From positions 78,918 to 142,917 of the forward strand of contig JBIKIQ010000008.1 of assembly GCA_044361535.1 (NCBI GenBank): a stretch of 64,000 nucleotides of DNA, read 5' to 3'. Source of the stretch: UBA952 sp044361535 (GTDB taxonomy: Bacteria > Bacteroidota > Bacteroidia > Flavobacteriales_D > Crocinitomicaceae). The translations under genes and the position numbers were made by a program. Numbering within the stretch: the first letter of the stretch is position 1; each line of letters opens with the position of its first letter. Of the stretch, positions 35,548 to 43,972 are shown piece by piece. The notes under the pieces were generated by a model that worked only from the letters and a program-made list of their open reading frames with translations, had not been told where the DNA came from and searched no databases.

Positions 35548-37163
35548 TATTTAGTTAGTTTTTTAGTAAGCGTTGCTTTAATGAAAGCAACGAAGATGGG
35601 ATGTGGATTGTCTACAGTACTTTTGTATTCAGGATGAAATTGTGTACCAACAAACCAAGGATGTTCAGGTATTTCAACGATTTCTACCAAACCTGTCTCC
35701 GGATTTTTTCCTGAGGCTATCATTCCGGCATTTTCAAAATCATTTAAATAAGAATTATTAAATTCAAATCTATGTCTATGACGTTCAGAAATTTTATCTG
35801 TGTTGTATGCTTGTGAAACTTTTGTTTTCGGTTTAAGTTGACAATTGTAGGCTCCCAATCGCATGGTTCCGCCTAGATTTGCTATATTTTTTTGCTCCTC
35901 CATCATACTAATTACAGGATGTTTGGTGGATTCGTCAATCTCTGTAGTATGGGCATCATCAAGTCCAAGTACGTTTCGAGCAAACTCAATAACAGCACAT
36001 TGCATACCTAAACAAATTCCGAAAAATGGAACTTGGTTTTCACGTGCAAATTGAACTGCTTCAATCTTACCTGAAATTCCTCTTGATCCAAAACCAGGCG
36101 CAACTAAAATTCCATCAAGTCCTTTAAGTTCCTTTTTTATATTTGACTTTGTTAGTTTTTCTGAATGAATCCAATGAACATTTACTTTAGTAGAATTTGC
36201 AACACCTGCATGAATAATTGATTCACTGATTGACTTGTACGAATCTTTCAATTCAACATATTTACCTACAAGACCAATATTTACTTCATTCTCAGGATTT
36301 TTAAGTGTTTCCAAAAATGATTTCCAATTAGCAAGATTTGGAGTTGATTTTGTTGGAAGTCCTAATTTTTCAAGCACTACCTTATCTAATTCTTCTGCCT
36401 GCATCAATAAAGGAACGTCGTAAATTGACTCTGCATCGCGGGATTCAATAACAGCATTCATTGAAACGTTGCAGAATTTAGCAATTTTTCTTCGAAGATT
36501 TAGGTCTAATTCATGCTCAGTTCTACAACAAAGAATATCGGGTTGAACACCCAATTCCATCATTTGTTTAACAGAATGTTGAGTAGGTTTAGTTTTTAAT
36601 TCTCCAGCTGCTGCTAAATAGGGAACCAAGGTTAAATGGACCACAATACAATCATTTTCAAATTCCCAAAGCATTTGACGAACAGCCTCTACATAAGGCA
36701 AGGATTCAATATCACCAACAGTACCTCCAATTTCGGTAATTACAATATCAAATTTTCCTTCCTTGGAAACTTCTTGAATTCGATCTTTAATTTCGTCTGT
36801 TATGTGTGGAATAACTTGAACGGTTTTTCCCAAAAACTCACCTTTACGTTCTTTTTCAATTACGGCTTGGTAAATTCTTCCAGTAGTTACATTGTTTGCT
36901 TGAGAAGTTGGAACATTTAAGAAACGTTCGTAGTGTCCCAAATCTAAATCAGTTTCTGCCCCATCATCAGTTACAAAGCACTCACCGTGTTCATAAGGAT
37001 TGAGTGTTCCAGGATCGATATTAATATATGGATCTAATTTTTGAATGGTAACAGAATACCCTCTTGCTTGAAGCAATTTTGCGAGTGACGCTGAAATAAT
37101 TCCTTTTCCCAGAGAAGATGTTACACCCCCGGTTACAAAAACATACTTGGTTGAATTGGACAT
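35547..37163 (-). CDS. pyrG: CTP synthase
   Basis: 538 residues; converts UTP to CTP with ATP and glutamine. The synthetase half has KYVFVTGGVTSSLGKG (P-loop), QKLDPYINIDPGTLNPY and ITEIGGTVGDIES. The glutaminase half has the nucleophile in FFGICLGMQCAVIEF and the His-Glu pair in GTQFHPEYKS. All key motifs are intact. It heads a minus-strand run pyrG-yidC-fsa-DUF4268 with gaps of 3 nt or less. A TAACTTTG box lies 26 nt upstream of the ATG. Confidence 0.97.
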   Translation of the reverse strand: MSNSTKYVFVTGGVTSSLGKGIISASLAKLLQARGYSVTIQKLDPYINIDPGTLNPYEHGECFVTDDGAETDLDLGHYERFLNVPTSQANNVTTGRIYQAVIEKERKGEFLGKTVQVIPHITDEIKDRIQEVSKEGKFDIVITEIGGTVGDIESLPYVEAVRQMLWEFENDCIVVHLTLVPYLAAAGELKTKPTQHSVKQMMELGVQPDILCCRTEHELDLNLRRKIAKFCNVSMNAVIESRDAESIYDVPLLMQAEELDKVVLEKLGLPTKSTPNLANWKSFLETLKNPENEVNIGLVGKYVELKDSYKSISESIIHAGVANSTKVNVHWIHSEKLTKSNIKKELKGLDGILVAPGFGSRGISGKIEAVQFARENQVPFFGICLGMQCAVIEFARNVLGLDDAHTTEIDESTKHPVISMMEEQKNIANLGGTMRLGAYNCQLKPKTKVSQAYNTDKISERHRHRFEFNNSYLNDFENAGMIASGKNPETGLVEIVEIPEHPWFVGTQFHPEYKSTVDNPHPIFVAFIKATLTKKLTK

Positions 37164-37189
37164 GAAAACTAATTTGTAACTACGGGGTG

Positions 37190-37197
37190 CAAAGTTA
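37190..37197 (-). promoter_or_regulatory. TAACTTTG -7-like box of the pyrG operon
   Basis: Exact TAnnTTTG match 26 nt before the pyrG ATG. No well-spaced -33 TTTG is visible. Confidence 0.42.
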
Positions 37198-37363
37198 ATA
37201 GATCCAATGAGAAGAATAGTATTTTTTAGAATTAATTTATAAATCGATCGAAAGAAATCGTGGAATTCGGTTGTGATTCTTTTTAAAAAGTTTGATTTTT
37301 TACATGTAACTCTTCAATGAAAAAATGTTTTAGGTGTAATTTTTCCTTTAAAAATAGTAGATT

Positions 37364-37648
37364 ATGAAAGAATTAGCCTTGATTTTCACATTGGTTATAA
37401 CAAGTTTTCGAATGTATTGTCAAAATTTAAATTGTCCTGAAGAATATCTCAAAATAGATTCAACTGTTACTCAAGAAATGTATCAATTAGTTGATGGAAC
37501 ATGGATTACTAAATCTCAATTGGATTCAATTTTTCAACGTGCTTGGGATAATAGTTTTGGCAAAATGACAGAGGAAGAAAATGAACTTCTTTTTGGTGGA
37601 TCTACAATTTTTACTGGTGTTCAACCGGGTAAGTTGGAAGATGAGTAA
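37364..37648 (+). CDS. Small secreted protein of unknown function
   Basis: 94 residues. A signal-peptide-like start (MKELALIFTLVITSFRMYCQ) is followed by a short polar region with NLNCPEEYLKIDSTV and DSIFQRAWDNSFGKMTEEE. No family is recognised. The 200 bp upstream show no clear promoter. The downstream DNA keeps a second, shifted frame that reads like protein, so the gene may be a shortened remnant of a longer one. Confidence 0.45.
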   Translation: MKELALIFTLVITSFRMYCQNLNCPEEYLKIDSTVTQEMYQLVDGTWITKSQLDSIFQRAWDNSFGKMTEEENELLFGGSTIFTGVQPGKLEDE

Positions 37649-37860
37649 TACTTCGTAAAAAGGACCTTAAGTTTAAATATAAAGATTTAGAGGATATGCT
37701 TCAAATTTTAAGTACTCAATCTATTCAAGATATGGATTCTATAGTAACAACAAGTATAAAAGACTCTAAAGCCTCTTAAATCCCAGTCATGATTCCTGAT
37801 GAAATAGATAAGTTTTTCAATAAAACCCGAAAGGATATTTATATTCGAGACAAAACATAG
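37645..37860 (+). pseudogene. Possible decayed extension of the small secreted-protein gene
   Basis: Directly after a TGA at 37642-37644, one frame is open to TAA at 37777 and again to TAG at 37858, reading YKDLEDMLQILSTQ, then after the stop MIPDEIDKFFNKTRKD. The composition looks protein-like, but no start, domain or homologue is visible. It overlaps the recQ 3' end by about 20 nt. It could be a frameshifted relic or chance. Confidence 0.22.
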
Positions 37861-39728
37861 TTGATGCCTGTGTTCTCAATAATTCCTTCATGAAGCAATA
37901 TTCTAATCATTTTACGAACAGATTCATTTCCAAATCCAAATTTTAAATCAATTTCATGTTGTGATTTAGGAGTTTGAAAAAAGTCAATTATTTCTTCTTT
38001 CAATTGAGCAGTTTTTTGTCCTTCCCTAAATTCCTGCTGACACACATCGCATTTTCCACAAGAAGATGAATCCTGACCAAAGTAACTTAATAATTGTTGT
38101 GATCGACAAAGATCCTTTTGAATGTAGTTAAGAGCGGATTGGAGTTTTTCTGTGGTGTATTTTTTTCGATTAGCATAAGCCTCGGAACTTAAGTTCAAAT
38201 AGTCATCTGGCAATCGCTCGTGTAAGAAAGTAACTGTTGGTAAATCACTTCGCCATTCGATATTAGCAATTCCAAATTTTTCCAATTGCTTTAGTTGCTT
38301 TTCCAAAATTGTTTTAGAAATAGCAAGATGTTTAAGAATTCTTACACTTCTCAATTCTACAAATTCATCGAAAGAGGCAGTATAACTTCTGAGTATGAAA
38401 CTAATCAATGGGCGATATTGCTCGTGTTTAATTTGAAAATTATACAATTCAAGATTACTTACATTCCATTGCAAACTTGTTTCTTTAAATGAATTTTCAG
38501 ACAATTGAAGATCGCCATTTTTTTCTAATATTTTTAATGAGTTGTATGTTTGTAAAATATCAAGATTAAATGTGTTGCTGAACTTCGAAAAATCGATAGG
38601 GTAACTTTCATTCTCGCCTGATCCGATAGCTACCTTTAAATAACTGCAAAGAGCCCTATATGTTCTCTTAATCGTTTCAACCGGTGGGAATTGCATTTCA
38701 TTTCGATTTTTTAATTCCTCAAGGTCCTTTTCTTGATAAAAAACAATTGTTCTTGATGGATTCCCATCTCGTCCTGCTCTTCCAGCTTCCTGAAAATAGG
38801 CTTCCAAACTCGGCGGAAATTCATAATGTAATACAAAACGAACATCGGGTTTGTCAATGCCCATTCCAAAGGCATTAGTCGCAACCATAATGTAAAATTC
38901 ATTATTCAACCAACTATCCAACATTTTTTCGCGTTCATCCCGTTCTAATCCACCGTGATAAATGCCACAAGAAATGTTATTAGCGAGAAGTGTTTTGGCG
39001 AAATCTTTGACACTTTTACGCGTTTGACAATAAACAATTCCACTTTGCCGTGGACTCATTTTTAAAAAATCAATTATGTTAGATGCTTTATTTTCAGTTT
39101 TATAAACCTCGTAACTTAAATTTATTCTTTCAAACGAAGATTCATGAATTTTAGGATTTTTAAGTTTTAATTGTGTTATTATATCCTCTTTAACTTTTGA
39201 GGTTGCTGTTGCTGTTAATGCAATAATTGGAACTTTAGGTTGAAAATCTCTAAGTTTGCTTATGGCTCGAAAAGAAGGTCTGAAATCATGGCCCCATTCT
39301 GATATACAATGTGCCTCATCTACAACAAGTAAACCTACTTCCATCATTTTGAATCGTTCTTGAAACAATTTTGATTGAATTCTTTCGGGAGAAGTATATA
39401 AAAAGTCAATTCCACCAAAACGAGCATTATCCAACAGTATATCAATTTCCCGATAGCTCATCCCACTAGTTATTGCTTTGGCTCGAATGCCTTTTGAATT
39501 TAAATTGTTGACCTGATCTTGCATTAACGCTATTAATGGTGAAATAACGATTGTGATTCCTTTACGGGCCAGTCCTGGAACTTGGAAGCAAATTGATTTA
39601 CCTCCACCTGTTGGAAGAAGTGCTAAAACATCGTTTCCGCTAATTGCATCATCAACAATAACTTCTTGCGAAAGACGGAAGGAATTGAATCCCCAAAATT
39701 GCGCTAATATTTCGATGCTTTTTTTCAA
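37839..39728 (-). CDS. recQ: ATP-dependent DNA helicase RecQ
   Basis: 629 residues; 3'-5' helicase in recombination repair. It uses a TTG start at 39728: an in-frame TAA lies two codons upstream and the next Met is far inside the domain. Motifs: PTGGGKS (39-45), VVDEAHCISEWGHDFRP, ALTATAT, QEAGRAGRDG. The zinc-binding region has CRSQQLLSYFG then CGKCDVCQ. A winged-helix-like stretch (KSQHEIDLKFGFGNESVRKM) ends the protein. An HRDC domain is not obvious, so this is the shorter form. Confidence 0.94.
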   Translation of the reverse strand: MKKSIEILAQFWGFNSFRLSQEVIVDDAISGNDVLALLPTGGGKSICFQVPGLARKGITIVISPLIALMQDQVNNLNSKGIRAKAITSGMSYREIDILLDNARFGGIDFLYTSPERIQSKLFQERFKMMEVGLLVVDEAHCISEWGHDFRPSFRAISKLRDFQPKVPIIALTATATSKVKEDIITQLKLKNPKIHESSFERINLSYEVYKTENKASNIIDFLKMSPRQSGIVYCQTRKSVKDFAKTLLANNISCGIYHGGLERDEREKMLDSWLNNEFYIMVATNAFGMGIDKPDVRFVLHYEFPPSLEAYFQEAGRAGRDGNPSRTIVFYQEKDLEELKNRNEMQFPPVETIKRTYRALCSYLKVAIGSGENESYPIDFSKFSNTFNLDILQTYNSLKILEKNGDLQLSENSFKETSLQWNVSNLELYNFQIKHEQYRPLISFILRSYTASFDEFVELRSVRILKHLAISKTILEKQLKQLEKFGIANIEWRSDLPTVTFLHERLPDDYLNLSSEAYANRKKYTTEKLQSALNYIQKDLCRSQQLLSYFGQDSSSCGKCDVCQQEFREGQKTAQLKEEIIDFFQTPKSQHEIDLKFGFGNESVRKMIRILLHEGIIENTGINYVLSRI

Positions 39729-39740
39729 ATCTTAAGACTA

Positions 39741-39748
39741 CAAAGATA
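39741..39748 (-). promoter_or_regulatory. TATCTTTG -7-like box of recQ
   Basis: Exact TAnnTTTG match 12 nt before the TTG start. A TTG about 16 bp further upstream could act as the -33 element. Confidence 0.42.
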
Positions 39749-39838
39749 CTCAAACTATGTGGGTCAATCTTTCTTTTGGATGTATTTAAAAATGAAAAAT
39801 AAATAATTAATCATGAAACACAAATTCAAACAGGTTGT

Positions 39839-39846
39839 TAAATTTG
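39839..39846 (+). promoter_or_regulatory. TAAATTTG -7-like box before the acidic-tailed protein gene
   Basis: Exact TAnnTTTG match 31 nt before the ATG at 39878; divergent from the recQ box about 90 bp away. No -33 TTTG at the expected position. Confidence 0.35.
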
Positions 39847-39877
39847 CAGTATATTTACACTACTCTAAAAATACTAC

Positions 39878-40441
39878 ATGCCAGGTCTCAAATTTCGTGT
39901 TTTACTTGATTCAGAAAAAAATCAAGAGATTTTTCGGGATATTTTAGTAAGTGATACGGATAATTTTGAATCATTTTTTCAGGCAATTGTCAAATCATTT
40001 AATTTCAGCGGAAAAGAAATGGCTAGTTTCTATGTTTCAAATGATTCATGGGATAAAGGACATGAAATTAGTTTATTAGATATGTCCTACGGCGATGATT
40101 CTGTTGATTCCCCCTCAGCTGTAATGAAACAAGTTGTAATAAAAGATTTCATTTCTGAACCTGATCAAAAATTCATTTTGGTATATGATTTCATTAAAAT
40201 GTGGATCTTTTTGGTAGAGTTGATTGGTTATGAACGAAATGAACCTGAAACGCCAGAAATGATACTAGCCGTTGGAACAGCGCCACTTGAATCCTCCCGA
40301 ATTGAAATGGATGATACCTTATTTAATGGTGATGTATCCGAGGATTTTATGGAAGACGATTTTGATGACGAAGAAGATGATGATTATGGCTTTAATGATT
40401 TTGAAAATGGATACTCTGATGATGACTACTCTAATTATTAA
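39878..40441 (+). CDS. Plasmid pRiA4b ORF-3-like protein with acidic tail
   Basis: 187 residues. FRVLLDSEKNQEIFRDILVS, NFESFFQAIVKSFNF, MASFYVSNDSWDKG and KFILVYDFIKMWIFLVELI match the pRiA4b ORF-3-like fold, found in many bacteria without a firm role. The C-terminal ~40 residues are almost all Asp, Glu, Asn, Tyr and Gly (DDFDDEEDDDYGFND), an acidic tail typical of Bacteroidota members. It starts a plus-strand run with a methyltransferase 5 nt later and then nadC. Confidence 0.75.
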   Translation: MPGLKFRVLLDSEKNQEIFRDILVSDTDNFESFFQAIVKSFNFSGKEMASFYVSNDSWDKGHEISLLDMSYGDDSVDSPSAVMKQVVIKDFISEPDQKFILVYDFIKMWIFLVELIGYERNEPETPEMILAVGTAPLESSRIEMDDTLFNGDVSEDFMEDDFDDEEDDDYGFNDFENGYSDDDYSNY

Positions 40442-40446
40442 ATAAA

Positions 40447-41154
40447 ATGGGAAATAATACAGATCCCATCGGTTTGGCAATTCAAACTTACTGCAAAACC
40501 AAAAAACCTTTTGATATTATTGTTCACGCTGATTTATGTGATGATGATATTATTCCTATAGAAGTTCTTTTTCGTTCATTTGAAGAAATGCCTGAGTCAG
40601 AAAAGTTAGCTTTATCTAAAATGAAAGGTAAAGTACTTGATGTTGGTGCTGGTGCGGGTGTTCATTCACTTGAATTAATGGATCGAGGAATGAATGTTAC
40701 GGCAATTGATATTTCAACGGGAGCAGTTGATTACATGAAATCTGTTGGAATAAATGCTGTTCAATCAAGTTTCCTGAATTTCAAACAAGGTAAGTTTGAT
40801 ACCATACTTATGTTAATGAATGGAATTGGTGTTGCAGGAAAATTAAGCAATTTAAAAAGAACATTAGAGCATGCCAAAAAACTATTGAATAAAGGCGGTT
40901 CAATGTATTGTGACTCATCAGACGTGAAATACTTGTATGAAGAGGAAGACGGGTCTTATTGGTTGGATCTTGTATCTGAATATTACGGGAACTTTCGTTT
41001 TCAAATGTCCTATAAACAAGCAAAAAGCGCTTGGTTTGATTGGTTGTATGTAGATTATGACACACTTCATCAAGTGGCAACAGAAGTTGGATTTACTGCA
41101 CGAAAAATCCATGAAGATGACAATCATTTTTTGGCTGAAGTAACCTTGAATTAA
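40447..41154 (+). CDS. Class I SAM-dependent methyltransferase
   Basis: 235 residues. The Rossmann-type SAM fold is clear: GKVLDVGAGAGVHSLELMDRG (motif I), VTAIDISTGAVDYMKS (acidic loop), FDTILMLMNGIGVAG and LLNKGGSMYCDSSDVKY. The substrate is not predictable. It lies between the acidic-tailed protein and nadC; its stop overlaps the nadC ATG by 1 nt, suggesting coupled translation. Confidence 0.87.
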   Translation: MGNNTDPIGLAIQTYCKTKKPFDIIVHADLCDDDIIPIEVLFRSFEEMPESEKLALSKMKGKVLDVGAGAGVHSLELMDRGMNVTAIDISTGAVDYMKSVGINAVQSSFLNFKQGKFDTILMLMNGIGVAGKLSNLKRTLEHAKKLLNKGGSMYCDSSDVKYLYEEEDGSYWLDLVSEYYGNFRFQMSYKQAKSAWFDWLYVDYDTLHQVATEVGFTARKIHEDDNHFLAEVTLN

Positions 41155-42002
41155 TGGATAACGAATTAATTTCCTTCCTTAAAAATGCTTTGGATGAAGA
41201 TATTCGAGACGGTGATCATTCAGCAATAGCTTGTATTCCAGAGAAAGCGCAAGGTAAAGCAAAATTATTGGTGAAGGACAATGGAATCATTGCAGGAATT
41301 GAAGTGGCAAAGAAAATTTGTGAATTATTTGATTCTAAATTGAATATTACAACCTTCAAAACCGATGGTGATGCTGTGGAAAAAGGTGATATTGCATTAC
41401 TAATTGAAGGCTCAGCAAGATCTATATTAACTACAGAACGATTGATTTTGAATTGTATGCAACGAATGAGTGGTATTGCAACTCAAACTCATCAAATTGT
41501 ATCTTTGATAAAAGGTACAAAAACAAAATTATTAGACACTCGAAAAACGACTCCTGGAATACGATTCTTAGAAAAATGGGCTGTGCGAATAGGGGGAGGA
41601 GTAAATCATCGCTTTGGACTTTACGATATGATTATGATAAAAGATAATCACATTGATTTTGCTGGTGGAGTTAAGCAGGCCTTATATGCAGTTCAACAAT
41701 ATCAATCAACAAATAACTTGAATTTAAAAGTAGAAATTGAAGTTAGAAACGAAAAAGAATTGAATGAGGCGCTAGCATGTGGTGGATTTGATAGAATTAT
41801 GTTGGATAATTTTTCACCACAAGAAATCAAGCGAGTTCTTCCAATAATACCGGAAAAGTATGAAACTGAAGCCTCTGGTGGAATTACAATTTCTACAATT
41901 AGAGAATACGCCGAAACAGGAATTCAGTTCATTTCAGTTGGAGCATTGACGCATTCCGTAAAATGTTTGGATTTGAGTTTGAAATCTGAATTTGGGTTGT
42001 AA
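41154..42002 (+). CDS. nadC: Nicotinate-nucleotide pyrophosphorylase (carboxylating)
   Basis: 282 residues; makes nicotinate mononucleotide from quinolinate and PRPP in de novo NAD synthesis. Motifs: EDIRDGDHSA, TERLILNCMQRMSGIATQT, LDTRKTTPGIRFLEKWAV, GGGVNHRFGLYDMIMIKDNH, IEVEV-type strand EIEVRNEKEL, MLDNFSP and EASGGITI. All substrate-binding motifs are intact. nadA and nadB are not in the window. Confidence 0.96.
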   Translation: MDNELISFLKNALDEDIRDGDHSAIACIPEKAQGKAKLLVKDNGIIAGIEVAKKICELFDSKLNITTFKTDGDAVEKGDIALLIEGSARSILTTERLILNCMQRMSGIATQTHQIVSLIKGTKTKLLDTRKTTPGIRFLEKWAVRIGGGVNHRFGLYDMIMIKDNHIDFAGGVKQALYAVQQYQSTNNLNLKVEIEVRNEKELNEALACGGFDRIMLDNFSPQEIKRVLPIIPEKYETEASGGITISTIREYAETGIQFISVGALTHSVKCLDLSLKSEFGL

Positions 42003-42079
42003 TCAATTATTTCTTAAAGTAGTAACAAAAGAATAATTAGTTAAAAATTGCATGCTTTTTTTTTTAGCCTTTTTTGTGT

Positions 42080-42087
42080 TAAATTTG
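42080..42087 (+). promoter_or_regulatory. TAAATTTG -7-like box before the TPR gene
   Basis: Exact TAnnTTTG match 10 nt before the ATG at 42098; the intervening bases AAAAAAAAGG are purine-only. Confidence 0.35.
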
Positions 42088-42097
42088 AAAAAAAAGG

Positions 42098-42628
42098 ATG
42101 AAAAATATATTTTTTTGCTGTCTATTTCTTATTATTTCATTAATTTCTAATAGTCAAGAAAACCAAAAGTGTAAGAAGCTTCTAATCAAGGGGAATGAGT
42201 TGATCGACAATAAAAAACCCAATTATAAAAAGGCTTTAAAATTATATTCTAAAGCAATTAAAATTGATCCAAAATATTATCAAGCCATGTACAACAGAGC
42301 TCGCTTATATGATGATTTAGGGCAACATCAGTTAGCTATTGATGATTTGACTCAATGCATCAATTTAATTCCATCTAAGGAAAATAAAAAAATTGCCCAA
42401 GCATATACAAATAGAGGTGTTGCATATCGCAATTTAGAAATGCTGGATAAAGCTCTTTTAGACTACAACAAAGCCATAGAAATTGATAACACTGTACCTC
42501 AGGCATATTACAATAGGGCATGGGTTTACAAACTCAAGAATAATATGAAGTCTTCTTGCGAAGATTTAAACAAATCTCTTGAGCTAGGAATGAAAGATGT
42601 TGATGGATTGAAAAAGGATTGCCATTGA
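42098..42628 (+). CDS. Secreted TPR-repeat protein
   Basis: 176 residues. A signal-peptide-like start (IFFCCLFLIISLISNSQ) is followed by about three tetratricopeptide repeats: ALKLYSKAIKIDPKYYQAMY, AIDDLTQCINLIPSKENKK and ALLDYNKAIEIDNTVPQAYY. TPRs form a helical surface for protein binding; the partner is unknown. Probably periplasmic. Single gene with its own promoter-like box. Confidence 0.8.
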   Translation: MKNIFFCCLFLIISLISNSQENQKCKKLLIKGNELIDNKKPNYKKALKLYSKAIKIDPKYYQAMYNRARLYDDLGQHQLAIDDLTQCINLIPSKENKKIAQAYTNRGVAYRNLEMLDKALLDYNKAIEIDNTVPQAYYNRAWVYKLKNNMKSSCEDLNKSLELGMKDVDGLKKDCH

Positions 42629-42700
42629 ATTTGAAATAAAGTCTCATAAGATTTAGTTATCTTAAATAAATTAAATCGGATTCATTTAAAGAAAACTACA

Positions 42701-43477
42701 CTAGATATACCCCTTCAAGTCGTAAACAAGATAACCAATTACTTCTTTTATTAAATTGGTCCAGTTTTCAAAGTTTTGGAAGTCTGGAACAATAAATTGG
42801 TAGAAATAATAATCCCTTTCTTTCGTTTTTGCACCATCCACAGGAAAGCAATCAACTGGAATATTCATTGAGTCAAAAACGGCTTTCGAACGGCGCATGT
42901 GTAGACCTGAAGTAATAAGAAGAGCCTTATTTGACGAGGTTGGATGAAGGCATAGTTTTTTCAGAACTTTTTTTGTTTCAATTGCATTTTCAGCTGTGTT
43001 TCTTGAACAAGATTCTGTAAGAATATCTTCTTTTGGAATTCCCCATTTTACAAGAACAGCCTTGAATTGTTCCGCTTCATGTAAACCTTTATCCGTAATG
43101 TATCCGTTATCTCCAGAAATTAGGATTTTCTTGATTTTTTTAGCGTGGTATAAATTCAATGCTTGCCAAATTCGATCAGCACTTCTATTGATATGAATGG
43201 ATTTTGTTTCTTTTTGGAAAGAGGCCATCCCACTTAGTACTATTCCGACTTCATAACTAGAAATGTCTTTGTCGCTTTTTATTTCGTAGTTCCACAGCCG
43301 GTAAAATTCAGATGTAATAAAAGAATTTGAGAAAAATAGAATCATACCTATTCCAACCCATGTGCTAATTTTTTTTTGTTTCAGATTTTTGGATAACCAA
43401 GCTATTGTGAAACAAATAAGTGTCCATACGAAAGGCGATAGAAAAAAGTAGAATATTTTGGAAGCTATAAAAAACAT
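42701..43477 (-). CDS. YdcF/DUF218 family membrane protein
   Basis: 258 residues. Two N-terminal membrane helices (YFFLSPFVWTLICFTIAWL, TWVGIGMILFFSNSFIT) precede a DUF218 domain: VGIVLSGMA, RADRIWQALNLYHAK-like SADRIWQALNLYHAK, KILISGDNG, GIPKEDILTESCSRNTAEN and LLITSGLHMRRSKAVFD. Relatives ElyC and SanA affect envelope integrity in E. coli. The biochemical activity here is unknown. Divergent from the suf operon. Confidence 0.85.
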   Translation of the reverse strand: MFFIASKIFYFFLSPFVWTLICFTIAWLSKNLKQKKISTWVGIGMILFFSNSFITSEFYRLWNYEIKSDKDISSYEVGIVLSGMASFQKETKSIHINRSADRIWQALNLYHAKKIKKILISGDNGYITDKGLHEAEQFKAVLVKWGIPKEDILTESCSRNTAENAIETKKVLKKLCLHPTSSNKALLITSGLHMRRSKAVFDSMNIPVDCFPVDGAKTKERDYYFYQFIVPDFQNFENWTNLIKEVIGYLVYDLKGYI

Positions 43478-43509
43478 TTTTCTTGAATGATTGTAAATAT
43501 ATTGATTTC

Positions 43510-43527
43510 TTAACTAGGATTAGTTAA
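43510..43527. promoter_or_regulatory. Inverted repeat upstream of the suf promoter (possible operator)
   Basis: TTAACTA-GGAT-TAGTTAA is a perfect 7-bp inverted repeat, and the half-site TAGTTAA recurs at 43534-43540, one turn further. It ends 28 bp upstream of the suf -33 element and lies in the shared gap with the divergent YdcF-like gene. There is no T-run, so it is more like a protein-binding site than a terminator. Confidence 0.4.
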
Positions 43528-43555
43528 TAATAATAGTTAATACTGGAATTTACAT

Positions 43556-43586
43556 TTTGTCAAATACCTTAAAAGTGGTATTTTTG
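43556..43586 (+). promoter_or_regulatory. suf operon promoter
   Basis: TTTG at 43556-43559 and TATTTTTG at 43579-43586, with a 19-bp spacer. This is a full match to the Bacteroidota housekeeping promoter (TTTG and TAnnTTTG) and the best in the window. The expected leader is about 40 nt before the sufA-like ATG at 43634. Confidence 0.7.
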
Positions 43587-43633
43587 CAGGGAATTAAGTT
43601 GTTATTTATATTTAATCTAAATAAAACAAAGAC

Positions 43634-43957
43634 ATGATAACCGTTACAGATACAGCTAAAAAGCAGGCAATCAGATTAATGGAAGATGAAGGCAAGGAAG
43701 GTTATTTTATTCGAGTTGGTGTTCAAGGTGGCGGTTGTTCGGGTCTAATGTATCAACTAACCTTTGATAACGAGGACAAGGAAGGTGACAAGGCCTTTGA
43801 AGACAATGGAGTTAAAGTTGTTGTAGATAAAAAAAGTTATCTCTACCTAATAGGAACCATTTTGGATTTTTCGGGTGGGTTGAACGGAAAAGGATTCGTA
43901 TTTCAAAACCCAAATGCAGATAGAACTTGCGGTTGTGGTGAATCGTTTTCAGTTTAA
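43634..43957 (+). CDS. sufA: A-type Fe-S carrier/scaffold (SufA/IscA-like)
   Basis: 107 residues, HesB/IscA family. The three cluster ligands are present: C35 in GGGCSGLMY and C99/C101 in CGCGESF. A-type proteins accept Fe-S clusters from the SufBCD scaffold and pass them to target enzymes. First gene of the suf operon, 15 nt before sufB. A slightly acidic insert (DNEDKEGDKAFEDNG) is typical of Bacteroidota members. Confidence 0.92.
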   Translation: MITVTDTAKKQAIRLMEDEGKEGYFIRVGVQGGGCSGLMYQLTFDNEDKEGDKAFEDNGVKVVVDKKSYLYLIGTILDFSGGLNGKGFVFQNPNADRTCGCGESFSV

Positions 43958-43972
43958 AATAGAACGTCCAAA

